10,500 bases of DNA. Origin: SXXH01 sp041165735 (lineage in GTDB: Bacteria > Planctomycetota > UBA1135 > GCA-002686595). Below are positions 1 through 6,630 of this stretch, piece after piece; the stretch's first letter is position 1, and every line of letters begins with the position of its first letter. Made by a program: the position numbers and the translations under genes. The notes beneath the pieces are model-generated. The model ran no database searches, was not told the DNA's origin, and was given only the letters and a program-made list of their open reading frames with translations. Location of the stretch: NCBI GenBank assembly GCA_046341775.1, contig JBKDQQ010000064.1:1-10500 (forward strand), given 5' to 3'.

Positions 1-135
1 GCCCGCGGCCCACAAGAGGAAGAGGCCGCACGTGGCCGCCATGGAGGACGATGCGCGCCAAGCGACGAGCACCGGTCGGCGCTTCAGCCGCGGGCCGCGC
101 CCGGGAGGCCCGCCCGTCGCTTCGGATTCCCTGCG

Positions 136-164
136 TTGGTCCTGCTGCTGCACGGATTTACCGT
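136..164 (+). promoter_or_regulatory. Candidate sigma-70-type promoter for the exported Cys-repeat gene
   Basis: TTGGTC (136-141) and TACCGT (159-164) are separated by exactly 17 bases, the usual spacing for a housekeeping promoter. This would give a leader of about 100 bases. A competing -10-like element, GCTACCAT, lies closer to the gene at 213-220 but has no recognisable -35 box. The match is by eye only, and such matches arise by chance in GC-rich sequence. Confidence 0.25.
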
Positions 165-258
165 CCCCTGATTCTACGCGCCGCGGGACTCGGGAGCCGC
201 AGACCTGAAATCGCTACCATTCGCGTGCGGCGTTCGCACGCCGGCGTCCCACTCCCCG

Positions 259-264
259 AAGGAA
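259..264 (+). promoter_or_regulatory. Ribosome binding site of the exported Cys-repeat gene
   Basis: AAGGAA at 259-264 ends seven bases before the ATG at 272. The spacing is good and supports this start, which also places a signal peptide directly at the N-terminus. Confidence 0.6.
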
Positions 265-271
265 CATCGCC

Positions 272-1000
272 ATGAAGATCAAGCTCGCACTCGCCGCCCT
301 CGCCGTCGCGGCGCTTTCGTTCGTCACCGTCCACGCCGCCACGCGCGTCGAAGAGAAGCCCGCGCCTCGCCCCGCGCCCAAGCCCGAACAGCCCAAGGAG
401 CAAGGCAAGGAGGAGGCCAAGCCCTCCGAGGCCGACGCCGCCGCCATCCGCGCGCAAGCGCCGAGCTATCCGCTCGACACCTGCGCGGTGTCCGGCGAGA
501 AGCTGGGCTCGATGGGCAAGCCGCTCGACATGGTCGTCGAGGGCCGCATGGTGCGCTTGTGCTGCAAGGGCTGCACGAAGGGCGTCGCCAAGGACAAGGA
601 CGCCATCTTCAAGAAGCTCGACGAAGGCGTGATCGCCGCGCAGAAGGCTTCGTACCCGCTGGACAGCTGCCCGATCTCCGGCAACAAGCTCGGCGAGAAG
701 GCGAAGGACGTGGTCGTCGGCACGCGCCTCGTGCGCACCTGCTGCGGCGATTGCGCCGCCAAGGTCCAAAAGGACGCGACGGCCTCGATGGATAAGGTCG
801 ACGCCGCCTACATCGAGGCGCAGAAGAAGACCTACAAGGCCAAGTGCCCGGTGTCGGGCGAAGCGATCGGCGACGGCGCCAAGGATGTGCTGTACGGCAC
901 GACCCTCGTGCGCTTGTGCTGCAAGAGCTGCGAGAAGGGCTTCTGGAAGGATCCGGAGGCGATGATCAAGAAGATCAAGGCCGAGAACGAGGCCAAGTGA
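272..1000 (+). CDS. Exported protein with three tandem C-x2-SG / CC-x2-C repeats (YHS/TRASH-like, probable metal binding)
   Basis: The 242-residue protein opens with a signal peptide (Lys at 2 and 4, hydrophobic core 5-20, likely cleavage after VHA at 20-22) and so should act outside the cytoplasmic membrane. A Pro/Lys/Glu-rich linker (about 27-55) leads to three repeats of about 60 residues. Each begins with an Ala/Gln-rich helix and Tyr, then Cys-x2-Ser-Gly (C71, C133, C192) and a CC-x2-C cluster (97/98/101, 157/158/161, 216/217/220), followed by a Lys-rich segment. Twelve cysteines in the same register suggest three metal sites or disulfide knots. Similar small Cys units are known in YHS and TRASH metal-binding domains; membership is judged from spacing, not a search. 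It stands alone, with its own ribosome site and a strong terminator. Substrate metal and role are unknown; copper or iron handling is possible. No catalytic motif is visible. Confidence 0.9.
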   Translation: MKIKLALAALAVAALSFVTVHAATRVEEKPAPRPAPKPEQPKEQGKEEAKPSEADAAAIRAQAPSYPLDTCAVSGEKLGSMGKPLDMVVEGRMVRLCCKGCTKGVAKDKDAIFKKLDEGVIAAQKASYPLDSCPISGNKLGEKAKDVVVGTRLVRTCCGDCAAKVQKDATASMDKVDAAYIEAQKKTYKAKCPVSGEAIGDGAKDVLYGTTLVRLCCKSCEKGFWKDPEAMIKKIKAENEAK

Positions 1001-1026
1001 TCCAGCGCGCCACACCGGCGCGATGA

Positions 1027-1066
1027 GAGCGGGCGTCGTCCTCCAGGCGGAAGACGACGCCCGCTC
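1027..1066. terminator. Perfect 14-bp stem-loop between convergent genes
   Basis: GAGCGGGCGTCGTC (1027-1040) is an exact inverted repeat of GACGACGCCCGCTC (1053-1066), with a 12-base loop. It lies 26 bases after the stop of the exported protein and 39 bases beyond the stop of the opposing DinB-like gene, so it can end transcription from both sides. No clear T-run follows on either strand, so it may act as a GC-rich hairpin terminator or as an mRNA 3' end stabiliser. Confidence 0.75.
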
Positions 1067-1105
1067 CGCTTGGTGGGTGCCGTCCCCGCGCGGCGAACCG
1101 CGCGC

Positions 1106-1879
1106 TCAGGACTTCGACGCGGCGAGTTCGGGCTTGCCTTCCTTGGCCGCCTTCCTCCCCTGCGCTTCCTTGCGGTCCTTGGCGGCCTTCTTCGCCTTGC
1201 GCGCGGCCTTCTCAGCCTGCTTCATGGCGCGCTTGAGCTCCTTCTTGGAGCTCTTGCGCGAGCCTTCCCCGCCATCCTTGGACTCCTCGGCCGCGCCCTT
1301 CGCGCGTGTCGCGTCGCCGTCGTCCTTGCGGGCCTTCTGGGCGGGCTTGCCCTCGATCGCCGGCTTCCTCCTCGCGGCCAGCGTGCGCGCGATCTGGGCC
1401 TCGTGCACGAGGTCGTGGGCCGCGTGCAGGTGCACGAGCTTCGACAAGGACTCCTCGCCGCGTTCGCTGTGCAACCCGACGCGCGACCAGGCCTCGGGCG
1501 CGAGGCGCTCGAGCAGCGCCAGGTTCAAGGCGCGCAGCGCGGCCCATCCTTCGTGCAGCTCCGCGGTGCTGGCGGCCTCGTGCGGCAGGCGCGTCGCGCA
1601 CAGGTTCTCGTCCCAACCGACGATCGTTGGACGATCCATGGCGACGATGAAGCGCAGGCGCGCGCCGAACATGACTTCGGCGTCGCACAGGTGCGCCACG
1701 ACCTGGTGCGCGGACCACGCGCCCGGGGTCGGCTGGCGACGCAGTCGCTTCTTCGACTGGCCCTTCCACAGCTTGCGCACGCGCTTCGGCGCCTTCTTCA
1801 AGGACTCGAGCGGATGCTTGCCGGCGAGGGCGGAGTGGTACGGTTCGGACAACACGGCGGGGGGCAGGTTGCGGGGCAT
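1106..1879 (-). CDS. DinB/YfiT-fold family protein with a long Lys/Ala-rich C-terminal tail
   Basis: The protein has 257 residues. Residues about 10-170 match the four-helix DinB fold. Trp55-Ser-x-His58 followed by AHL (His63), Asp66 and Glu68 forms the first metal-binding helix. The HLHAAHDLVHEAQ segment supplies His151, His155 and His159 of the last helix. In this family three His usually hold a divalent metal, and members act as thiol S-transferases or have no known substrate; the reaction here cannot be told. Residues 171-257 form an unstructured tail with about 40% Lys+Arg plus Ala and Glu, ending in a probable basic helix (about 212-245). Such a tail is not part of the family and could bind nucleic acid or polyanions. 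The ATG at 1879 is supported by a strong ribosome site. The gene follows the synthetase gene by 101 bp on the same strand, so readthrough is possible, but a separate promoter is also plausible. Confidence 0.8.
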   Translation of the reverse strand: MPRNLPPAVLSEPYHSALAGKHPLESLKKAPKRVRKLWKGQSKKRLRRQPTPGAWSAHQVVAHLCDAEVMFGARLRFIVAMDRPTIVGWDENLCATRLPHEAASTAELHEGWAALRALNLALLERLAPEAWSRVGLHSERGEESLSKLVHLHAAHDLVHEAQIARTLAARRKPAIEGKPAQKARKDDGDATRAKGAAEESKDGGEGSRKSSKKELKRAMKQAEKAARKAKKAAKDRKEAQGRKAAKEGKPELAASKS

Positions 1880-1886
1880 GGTGCGG

Positions 1887-1893
1887 TTCCTCC
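1887..1893 (-). promoter_or_regulatory. Ribosome binding site of the DinB-like gene
   Basis: On the minus strand GGAGGAA (1893 to 1887) precedes the ATG at 1879 by seven bases. It is a near-perfect Shine-Dalgarno sequence and fixes the start. Confidence 0.75.
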
Positions 1894-1980
1894 ACCGACA
1901 GGGTAGGCGACGAGCGCCTTCCCCGCCAATTCGTCACGCGGGATGCGCGCGCGGGCCACGCGCACCGGCCCACGCGGACC

Positions 1981-4900
1981 TCAGCGCCGCGCGACCCGCT
2001 GGACGGGCACGCCGCTCCAGTCCGCGTCGCCCGCGAGGCGTTCGCCCTTGAGCACCACGCCGTGCGGCGCCACGCGCGCGCGCGCGCCGATGTCCGAGCC
2101 GTAGAACAACACCGCGTGGTGGCCGACCGTGGCGCCGGCGCGGATGCGCACATGGTCGATCTTCAGGACGCGGTCCTCGAAGGTGTGCGCCTGGAAGTTG
2201 CCGACCACGGTGCTGTCGTCCTCGAAGGACAGCATGTCGGGATCGACGACCTGCGAGAAGCCCGCGCCCAGCAGCACGCGCTTGCCGATCCGCACGCCGA
2301 AGCAGCGCAGCACGGCGTTCAGCATCAAGGTGCCTTCGAGCTCGGCCAGGAAGCCGCGGCCGATCATGCTCCACGCGACGAACAGGAAGTCCCAGCGGCT
2401 GCACCAGCACGACCACAACGGATGCGTGCCCGGTCGCACGCGGCCGATGAGCAGCCACTTCGACGCCACGAGGAACAGGACCGCGGCCGCGCCCGCGGCG
2501 ATGGTCGCCGCCATCACGCCGAGCAACGCGCCATGTCCGCCGAAGGCACGCCACGCCGGCGCTTCGGCCAACGCGGCCCAACCGAGCGCCAGCGCCGCGA
2601 TGGGCAGCGGCAGCGCGAAGCGCAGCAGTTCCCACGACCATCTCGACACGCGTCGCGCGAGTCCGGGCTCGTGCGTCAAGGCGCGGTCGTGGCCCGGATC
2701 GGCCTTGCGCGCCATGTGGAAGGGCGGATGCCCGAACCAGATGCCCGGCCCCGTGATCGAACGCGCCGTGGCGACGGTGCTGACGCCGATCGTGATGTCG
2801 TCGGGCAGGCGCTCGCCCGAGGGGATGGTGGCGTGGTTGCCGACGAAGGTGCGGTGGCCGATGCGCGTGCGTTCGATGCTGGCCACCCCCGATCGCAGGC
2901 GCGGCCCGGCGAGGTAGATGCCGTCGGCGAGGAAGCACTCGTCGCCGATCTCGACCATGCCCGGCACGAGGTCGATCAAGGTGCTGACCTCGCTGTTGCG
3001 GCCGATCTTCATGCCCGCCGCGCGCAACCACATGGGCCACATGAGCGAGCCGCTGAGCCAACTGGAGGCCGAATCGGAGAGTTCCGACGCGATCCACAGG
3101 CGATCCCAGGCCAAAGATCCCCGTCTGCACACGGTGGGACGCGTGGGCGCGAGCCAACGCACGAGCAGGCCTTCGACCAGCAAGGTGGCGGGCACGCGGA
3201 GCACGAGCACCGCGCCCACGAGGAGCACGAGTTCGAGTTCGAGTCGCGGGGCCTCGAGCCAACCGAGCAAGGCCGCCTGGTCGAGACCGAACCACGCCGC
3301 GCCGAGGAGCGCGGCTCCCACGAGCGGCGCCTCGACGGCGAGGCGCGCCAGCGCGCGGAGGCACAGGGACGCCACGCCTTCCGCGATGCCTGCGGGCGTT
3401 CCGTCGAGGCTCGGCGGTTCGGGCGCCCGACCGACGCGGCGCGCGGGCACTCCGTCCCACGCCTCGCCCGGAGCCGTGCGCGCGTCGGCCGCCAACCACG
3501 ACAAGTCCGACAGCACGCAACCATCGGCGAGCTCGGCGCCGCTCGCCAAGCCGCTGCGGATGCCGATCGAGCTGTGCGCGCCCATGCGCACGCGCCCGGC
3601 GACGAGGGTGCCCGCGTCGAGTTCGATGGCGTGCAGCGTCGCGTCCTGCGCCAAGGTGGCGTGGTCGCCCAGCTCGATCAGGTCCCAGCCGCCGTCGACC
3701 AGGTCCACGCCGCGGTGGAAGTGCACGCCGCGGCCGACCTTCGCCCCCAGCGCGCGCATGGCGATCGAGGTCAACTCGGTGCCGGCGAGGACGCGCCACG
3801 GGATGCGACGCGCGGCGCGCGTGACGATCCAATGCCGCAGGTGCCAACCACCGAAGGCCGGATGGCGGCCGCTCGCGTAGCGTCCGACGAGCACGCGCTT
3901 GAGGACGACGGTCGAGAGCAGCGCGAGCGGCGTCCAGGCGGCCGCGGCGCCGAAGGCCACGAGCGGCACCGCCACCAAGGTCCCGGCGAGTCCGGCGCGC
4001 TCGACCAGCCACGGCAGGAACTCGACCACCAGCCAACCCGCCAACGCGCAGATGATCGCCAGCTCGAACAGGATCCACGCCGCCTGCGCGACGGTGAACC
4101 AGCCCGGGTGTCCGCGCGGGATCGACAGCGCCGCGCGCGGCGCCTGTTCCTCGGCGGGCTCGGCGGCGAGGTCGGGCCGGCCGCGCTCTTCGCAGGTGGC
4201 GAGCAACGCCCGCACGGTGCGGCCGGCGTACAGGTCGCGCACGGTGATGCGTTCGGTGCGCGTGTCCTCGCGCAGCAGCGAGACCAGCTCCGCCGCGGCC
4301 AAGGAGTCGCCGCCGAGGTCGAGGAAGAAGTCGCTGTCGAGGCCCACCCCGCCCGGCAGCGCGAGCACCTTGGCGAAGCGCGCGGCGAGCTCGGCGGCGA
4401 GGCCTTCCAATGCTGCGCCCTCGTCGCGCGCCGCGGCGAGCTCGAGCTTCGGCAGGCGCTTGCGATCCAGCTTGCCCCCCACGCTCTTCGGCAACGCCGC
4501 GAGCGCGCCGATGCGCGCCGGGACCATCGGCCCCGGCAGCAGCCCCTCCAGCAGGCGCCGCAGGTGTTCGAGGTCGGGCGGCGCCGCGGGCTCGAGCGGC
4601 ACGATGTGCGCGACGATCTGCTTGCGGCCGCCCTCGCCCTGGACGGCGCAAGCCGCCTCGCGCACGCCGGGCAACTGCGCGAGGCGCGTCTCGATCTGCT
4701 CGAGCTCGATGCGGTGGCCGCGCACCTTCACCTGGCTGTCGCCGCGGCCCAGGTAGACGAGGTCGCCGCGTTCGTCGAGCCGCACGAGGTCGCCGGTGCG
4801 GTACAGGCGGCCATGCGCGGGATGGTCGAAAAACTTGGCCGCCGTGCGCTCCGGGTCCCCGCGGTAGCCGCGCGCCACGCCCGCTCCGCCAAGGCACAAC

Positions 4901-5994
4901 TCGCCGACCTCGCCCGGCGGCGCGTCGCGCAACTCGTCGTCGAGCACATGGGCCGTGTTGCCGCGCACGGGCTTGCCGATCGTCACCGGACGGCCGGGCT
5001 CGATCGTGCAACGAGTGGCCGTCACGGCGCATTCGGTGGGTCCGTAGCCATTCTCGAGCCGCCGCCCCGCGCCCCACGCCGCGGCGACATCCTCGGGCAA
5101 CGCTTCGCCGCCCACGTACAGCAGCTTCAGCTCGGGCAACGCGGCGCGCGGATCCTTGCAACCCATGGCGCGCAGCAAGGTCGGCGGCGGGCAGAACACG
5201 CCGATGCGCTCCGCGCGCAGCCACGACAGCAGGTCGGGGCCCGAGCGCACGACGCGGTCGTCCAAGGCGACCACCGTGCCTCCCGCGGCCAAGGCGAGCC
5301 AAGTCTCCTCGATGCTCGAGTCGTAGGCGGGCGAAGAGCCTTGGGCGACGCGATCGCCGAGCCCGAGCCCGAACTCGTCCAGGTCCGAAGCCACCAGGTT
5401 GGCGATGCTCCGGTGTTCGACCATCACGCCCTTCGGCCTGCCGGTGGTGCCCGAAGTGTAGATGAGGTAGGCGAGGTTGCCGGGCACGGCGCGTTCCTCG
5501 GGCGGCGCCACGGGCTCGGCTGGATCCGCGTCGGCGACGAGGACGACGCGCTCGGGCGGCACTCCGATGGCCGCGGCGCGCGCGGCGCCGCCCGCGTCGA
5601 CGAGCAGCAGGTCCGCCTGCGCGTCCTCCTGCAGGTCGCGCGCGTAGTCGTCGGGCAGCGAGGGCTCGATGCAGGCGAAGGCCGCGCCGCTCTTCAGCAC
5701 CGCGAGTTGCGCCACGTGCAGCTCCGGCGCCTCGCGCGGCAGCAGGATGGCGACGATGCGTTCCGGCCCGGTGCGCTCCGCGATGCGGGCCGCCAAGGCG
5801 TCCGAACGCGTCGCCAATTGGCGGTAGGTCAGGGTCCGACGGGGCCGACCTTCGGACGCGGGCGAGTCGATCGCCACGGCGTCGGGATGGCGCGCCAACG
5901 GCGCGTCGAGGAAGCGATGCAGCAGCAGCGGGGCGTTCCGGCCGGCGGAAGCCACGCCTCCGGACTCGCCCGTGGCTTCGGCGCGGCTCCCCAT
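1981..5994 (-). CDS. Pls/PosA-type single-module non-ribosomal peptide synthetase (A-T followed by three membrane/acyltransferase-like units)
   Basis: The 1337-residue protein starts with an adenylation domain (about 20-515): YTSGTTGRPKG at 179-189, NGYGPTE at 315-321, GELCLGG at 364-370, YRTGD at 398-402, VKVRGHRIE at 422-430 and the catalytic Lys508 in GGKLDRK. A carrier domain follows (about 530-600), with LGGDS placing the phosphopantetheine Ser at 564. The rest has three copies of a membrane hairpin (about 631-697, 875-948, 1120-1181), each followed by a soluble left-handed-beta-helix-like acyltransferase unit (about 705-860, 955-1105, 1185-1337). This order and length match epsilon-poly-L-lysine synthetase (1319 residues in Streptomyces albulus) and the Pls/PosA family. 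Known members activate one amino acid and polymerise it at the membrane without a classical condensation domain or thioesterase. Residues aligned to the specificity pocket read D225 S226 E229 C268 Y293 G295 G316 V324 T325 K508; I cannot name the substrate. The start is uncertain because no clear ribosome site precedes 5994. It is downstream of the SET gene. Confidence 0.9.
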   Translation of the reverse strand: MGSRAEATGESGGVASAGRNAPLLLHRFLDAPLARHPDAVAIDSPASEGRPRRTLTYRQLATRSDALAARIAERTGPERIVAILLPREAPELHVAQLAVLKSGAAFACIEPSLPDDYARDLQEDAQADLLLVDAGGAARAAAIGVPPERVVLVADADPAEPVAPPEERAVPGNLAYLIYTSGTTGRPKGVMVEHRSIANLVASDLDEFGLGLGDRVAQGSSPAYDSSIEETWLALAAGGTVVALDDRVVRSGPDLLSWLRAERIGVFCPPPTLLRAMGCKDPRAALPELKLLYVGGEALPEDVAAAWGAGRRLENGYGPTECAVTATRCTIEPGRPVTIGKPVRGNTAHVLDDELRDAPPGEVGELCLGGAGVARGYRGDPERTAAKFFDHPAHGRLYRTGDLVRLDERGDLVYLGRGDSQVKVRGHRIELEQIETRLAQLPGVREAACAVQGEGGRKQIVAHIVPLEPAAPPDLEHLRRLLEGLLPGPMVPARIGALAALPKSVGGKLDRKRLPKLELAAARDEGAALEGLAAELAARFAKVLALPGGVGLDSDFFLDLGGDSLAAAELVSLLREDTRTERITVRDLYAGRTVRALLATCEERGRPDLAAEPAEEQAPRAALSIPRGHPGWFTVAQAAWILFELAIICALAGWLVVEFLPWLVERAGLAGTLVAVPLVAFGAAAAWTPLALLSTVVLKRVLVGRYASGRHPAFGGWHLRHWIVTRAARRIPWRVLAGTELTSIAMRALGAKVGRGVHFHRGVDLVDGGWDLIELGDHATLAQDATLHAIELDAGTLVAGRVRMGAHSSIGIRSGLASGAELADGCVLSDLSWLAADARTAPGEAWDGVPARRVGRAPEPPSLDGTPAGIAEGVASLCLRALARLAVEAPLVGAALLGAAWFGLDQAALLGWLEAPRLELELVLLVGAVLVLRVPATLLVEGLLVRWLAPTRPTVCRRGSLAWDRLWIASELSDSASSWLSGSLMWPMWLRAAGMKIGRNSEVSTLIDLVPGMVEIGDECFLADGIYLAGPRLRSGVASIERTRIGHRTFVGNHATIPSGERLPDDITIGVSTVATARSITGPGIWFGHPPFHMARKADPGHDRALTHEPGLARRVSRWSWELLRFALPLPIAALALGWAALAEAPAWRAFGGHGALLGVMAATIAAGAAAVLFLVASKWLLIGRVRPGTHPLWSCWCSRWDFLFVAWSMIGRGFLAELEGTLMLNAVLRCFGVRIGKRVLLGAGFSQVVDPDMLSFEDDSTVVGNFQAHTFEDRVLKIDHVRIRAGATVGHHAVLFYGSDIGARARVAPHGVVLKGERLAGDADWSGVPVQRVARR

Positions 5995-6037
5995 GCAGGA
6001 ACGGGTGCCGCGTCCTGCCGGAACGCGGCGGCCGGAC

Positions 6038-6544
6038 TCAGGCCTCGACGAGCTCGAGCCGTTCCTTCAAGTGCGGCGCGAGCGCACCGAGCCGGCGCAC
6101 GCGTTCATCGGCGGACAACCACCGGAATCCGCGCACGACGCGGCCTTCGCACGCCCCGCAACGGCAGGTGAAGGGCGAGGCCATGTCCCACTCCGTGGTC
6201 TCGTAGTCGAAGGACAACTCCTCGAAGGCCTTGATGGCGCGGATCGCGACGAGATCGCGACCTTGCACGCGCACGCTGGGCTCGCAGCTGTGGTTGAGGA
6301 ACTGCCACGGATGCTCGGACATGATGCGCTCGTGCGTCGCGTCCTTGGCCACGTCCAGGTGCTGGTTCCAGCCGACCTGCAGCGTGTAGCGCGTCGGGCG
6401 CTTCTTGATCATGCCGCGCAAGGTGTCGACCACCTGGCCGGCCTTGAACGCTTGCATCGCGAGGACGCGCATCTCTCCGTGCGCGAGGAGCACGCCGAGG
6501 CGCGTGCGGGCTTGCTCCACCGGAGCAGTGCGAAGGATGGCCAT
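6038..6544 (-). CDS. SET-domain protein-lysine methyltransferase-like protein
   Basis: Counted from the ATG at 6544 the protein has 168 residues. The SET core motifs are clear: FLNHSCEPS (82-90, with the NHSC knot), LSFDYETTEWD (110-120, with the catalytic-type Tyr114) and a post-SET CRCGAC cluster (127-132) for zinc. SET enzymes move a methyl group from S-adenosylmethionine to a lysine side chain. The N-terminal cofactor loop is less typical, since a clean GxG is not seen before MRVLAMQAFKAGQVV (25-39). No signal peptide is present, so it should be cytoplasmic. The frame also stays open upstream to a TTG at 6601, adding 19 Arg/Pro-rich residues read through a C-run. I prefer the ATG because the best promoter would start transcription at about 6594. 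No Shine-Dalgarno sequence is visible before either start. The stop lies 43 bp before the synthetase start, so the two genes are probably co-transcribed, SET first. Confidence 0.85.
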   Translation of the reverse strand: MAILRTAPVEQARTRLGVLLAHGEMRVLAMQAFKAGQVVDTLRGMIKKRPTRYTLQVGWNQHLDVAKDATHERIMSEHPWQFLNHSCEPSVRVQGRDLVAIRAIKAFEELSFDYETTEWDMASPFTCRCGACEGRVVRGFRWLSADERVRRLGALAPHLKERLELVEA

Positions 6545-6551
6545 GCAGATT

Positions 6552-6560
6552 GGGGGGGGG
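6552..6560. repeat. Nine-base G homopolymer (C9 in the sense of the SET gene)
   Basis: Nine consecutive G on the plus strand lie eight bases in front of the preferred SET start codon, where a ribosome site would be expected. It is the longest single-base run I see in the window. If the upstream TTG were the start, a length change here would shift the reading frame; with the ATG start it would alter the leader only. Confidence 0.8.
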
Positions 6561-6601
6561 ACTCGGCGACGACGATGGTCGTGTTCGCCGCGTCGCGCCA
6601 A

Positions 6602-6630
6602 CTATGTCATGCGGATCGGCGTGGCACAAC
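6602..6630 (-). promoter_or_regulatory. Candidate sigma-70-type promoter of the SET/synthetase operon
   Basis: On the minus strand TTGTGC (6630-6625) and CATAGT (6607-6602) are separated by exactly 17 bases. Predicted transcription would begin near 6594, about 50 bases before the SET ATG. The sequence around it is clearly less GC-rich than the flanking genes, as expected of a promoter. The call is by eye. Confidence 0.4.

Larger units (their letters stand above)
1..271. other. Upstream region with no assignable gene
   Basis: No reading frame here can be defended as a gene. Forward frames are open for 170-275 bases, but they encode Arg/Ala/Pro-rich strings typical of chance frames in GC-rich DNA, and one runs into the start of the gene at 272. 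The left end could hold the last codons of a gene lying outside the window, but no frame stands out. The right part holds the leader and ribosome binding site of the exported protein. Confidence 0.5.

Noticed and set aside
51..275. A 74-codon plus-strand frame ahead of the first gene
   Set aside because: Arg/Ala/Pro-rich, no ribosome site, and it runs into the leader and start of the real gene.
158..1015. A 285-codon minus-strand frame opposite the Cys-repeat protein
   Set aside because: The product is a Leu/Arg/Gly-rich shadow. The opposite strand has a signal peptide, repeats and a ribosome site.
1900..1929. Possible promoter of the DinB-like gene (TTGGCG, 18 bases, TACCCT on the minus strand)
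   Set aside because: The predicted start would fall on top of the ribosome site, leaving almost no leader, so I do not list it as a feature.
1950..1978. Possible terminator hairpin after the synthetase (GGGCC/GGCCC arms)
   Set aside because: Only a five-base perfect stem with bulges beyond it and no T-run; such pairs are common in this composition.
1934..5302. A 1122-codon minus-strand frame overlapping the synthetase
   Set aside because: It is an out-of-frame reading of the same DNA, extremely rich in Arg, Gly and Ala, whereas the other frame shows every adenylation and carrier motif.
2062..6171. A 1369-codon open frame on the plus strand opposite the synthetase
   Set aside because: It mirrors the synthetase gene and encodes Arg/Ala/Gln/His-rich sequence without motifs. 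Long antisense frames are expected where a GC-rich gene avoids certain codons.
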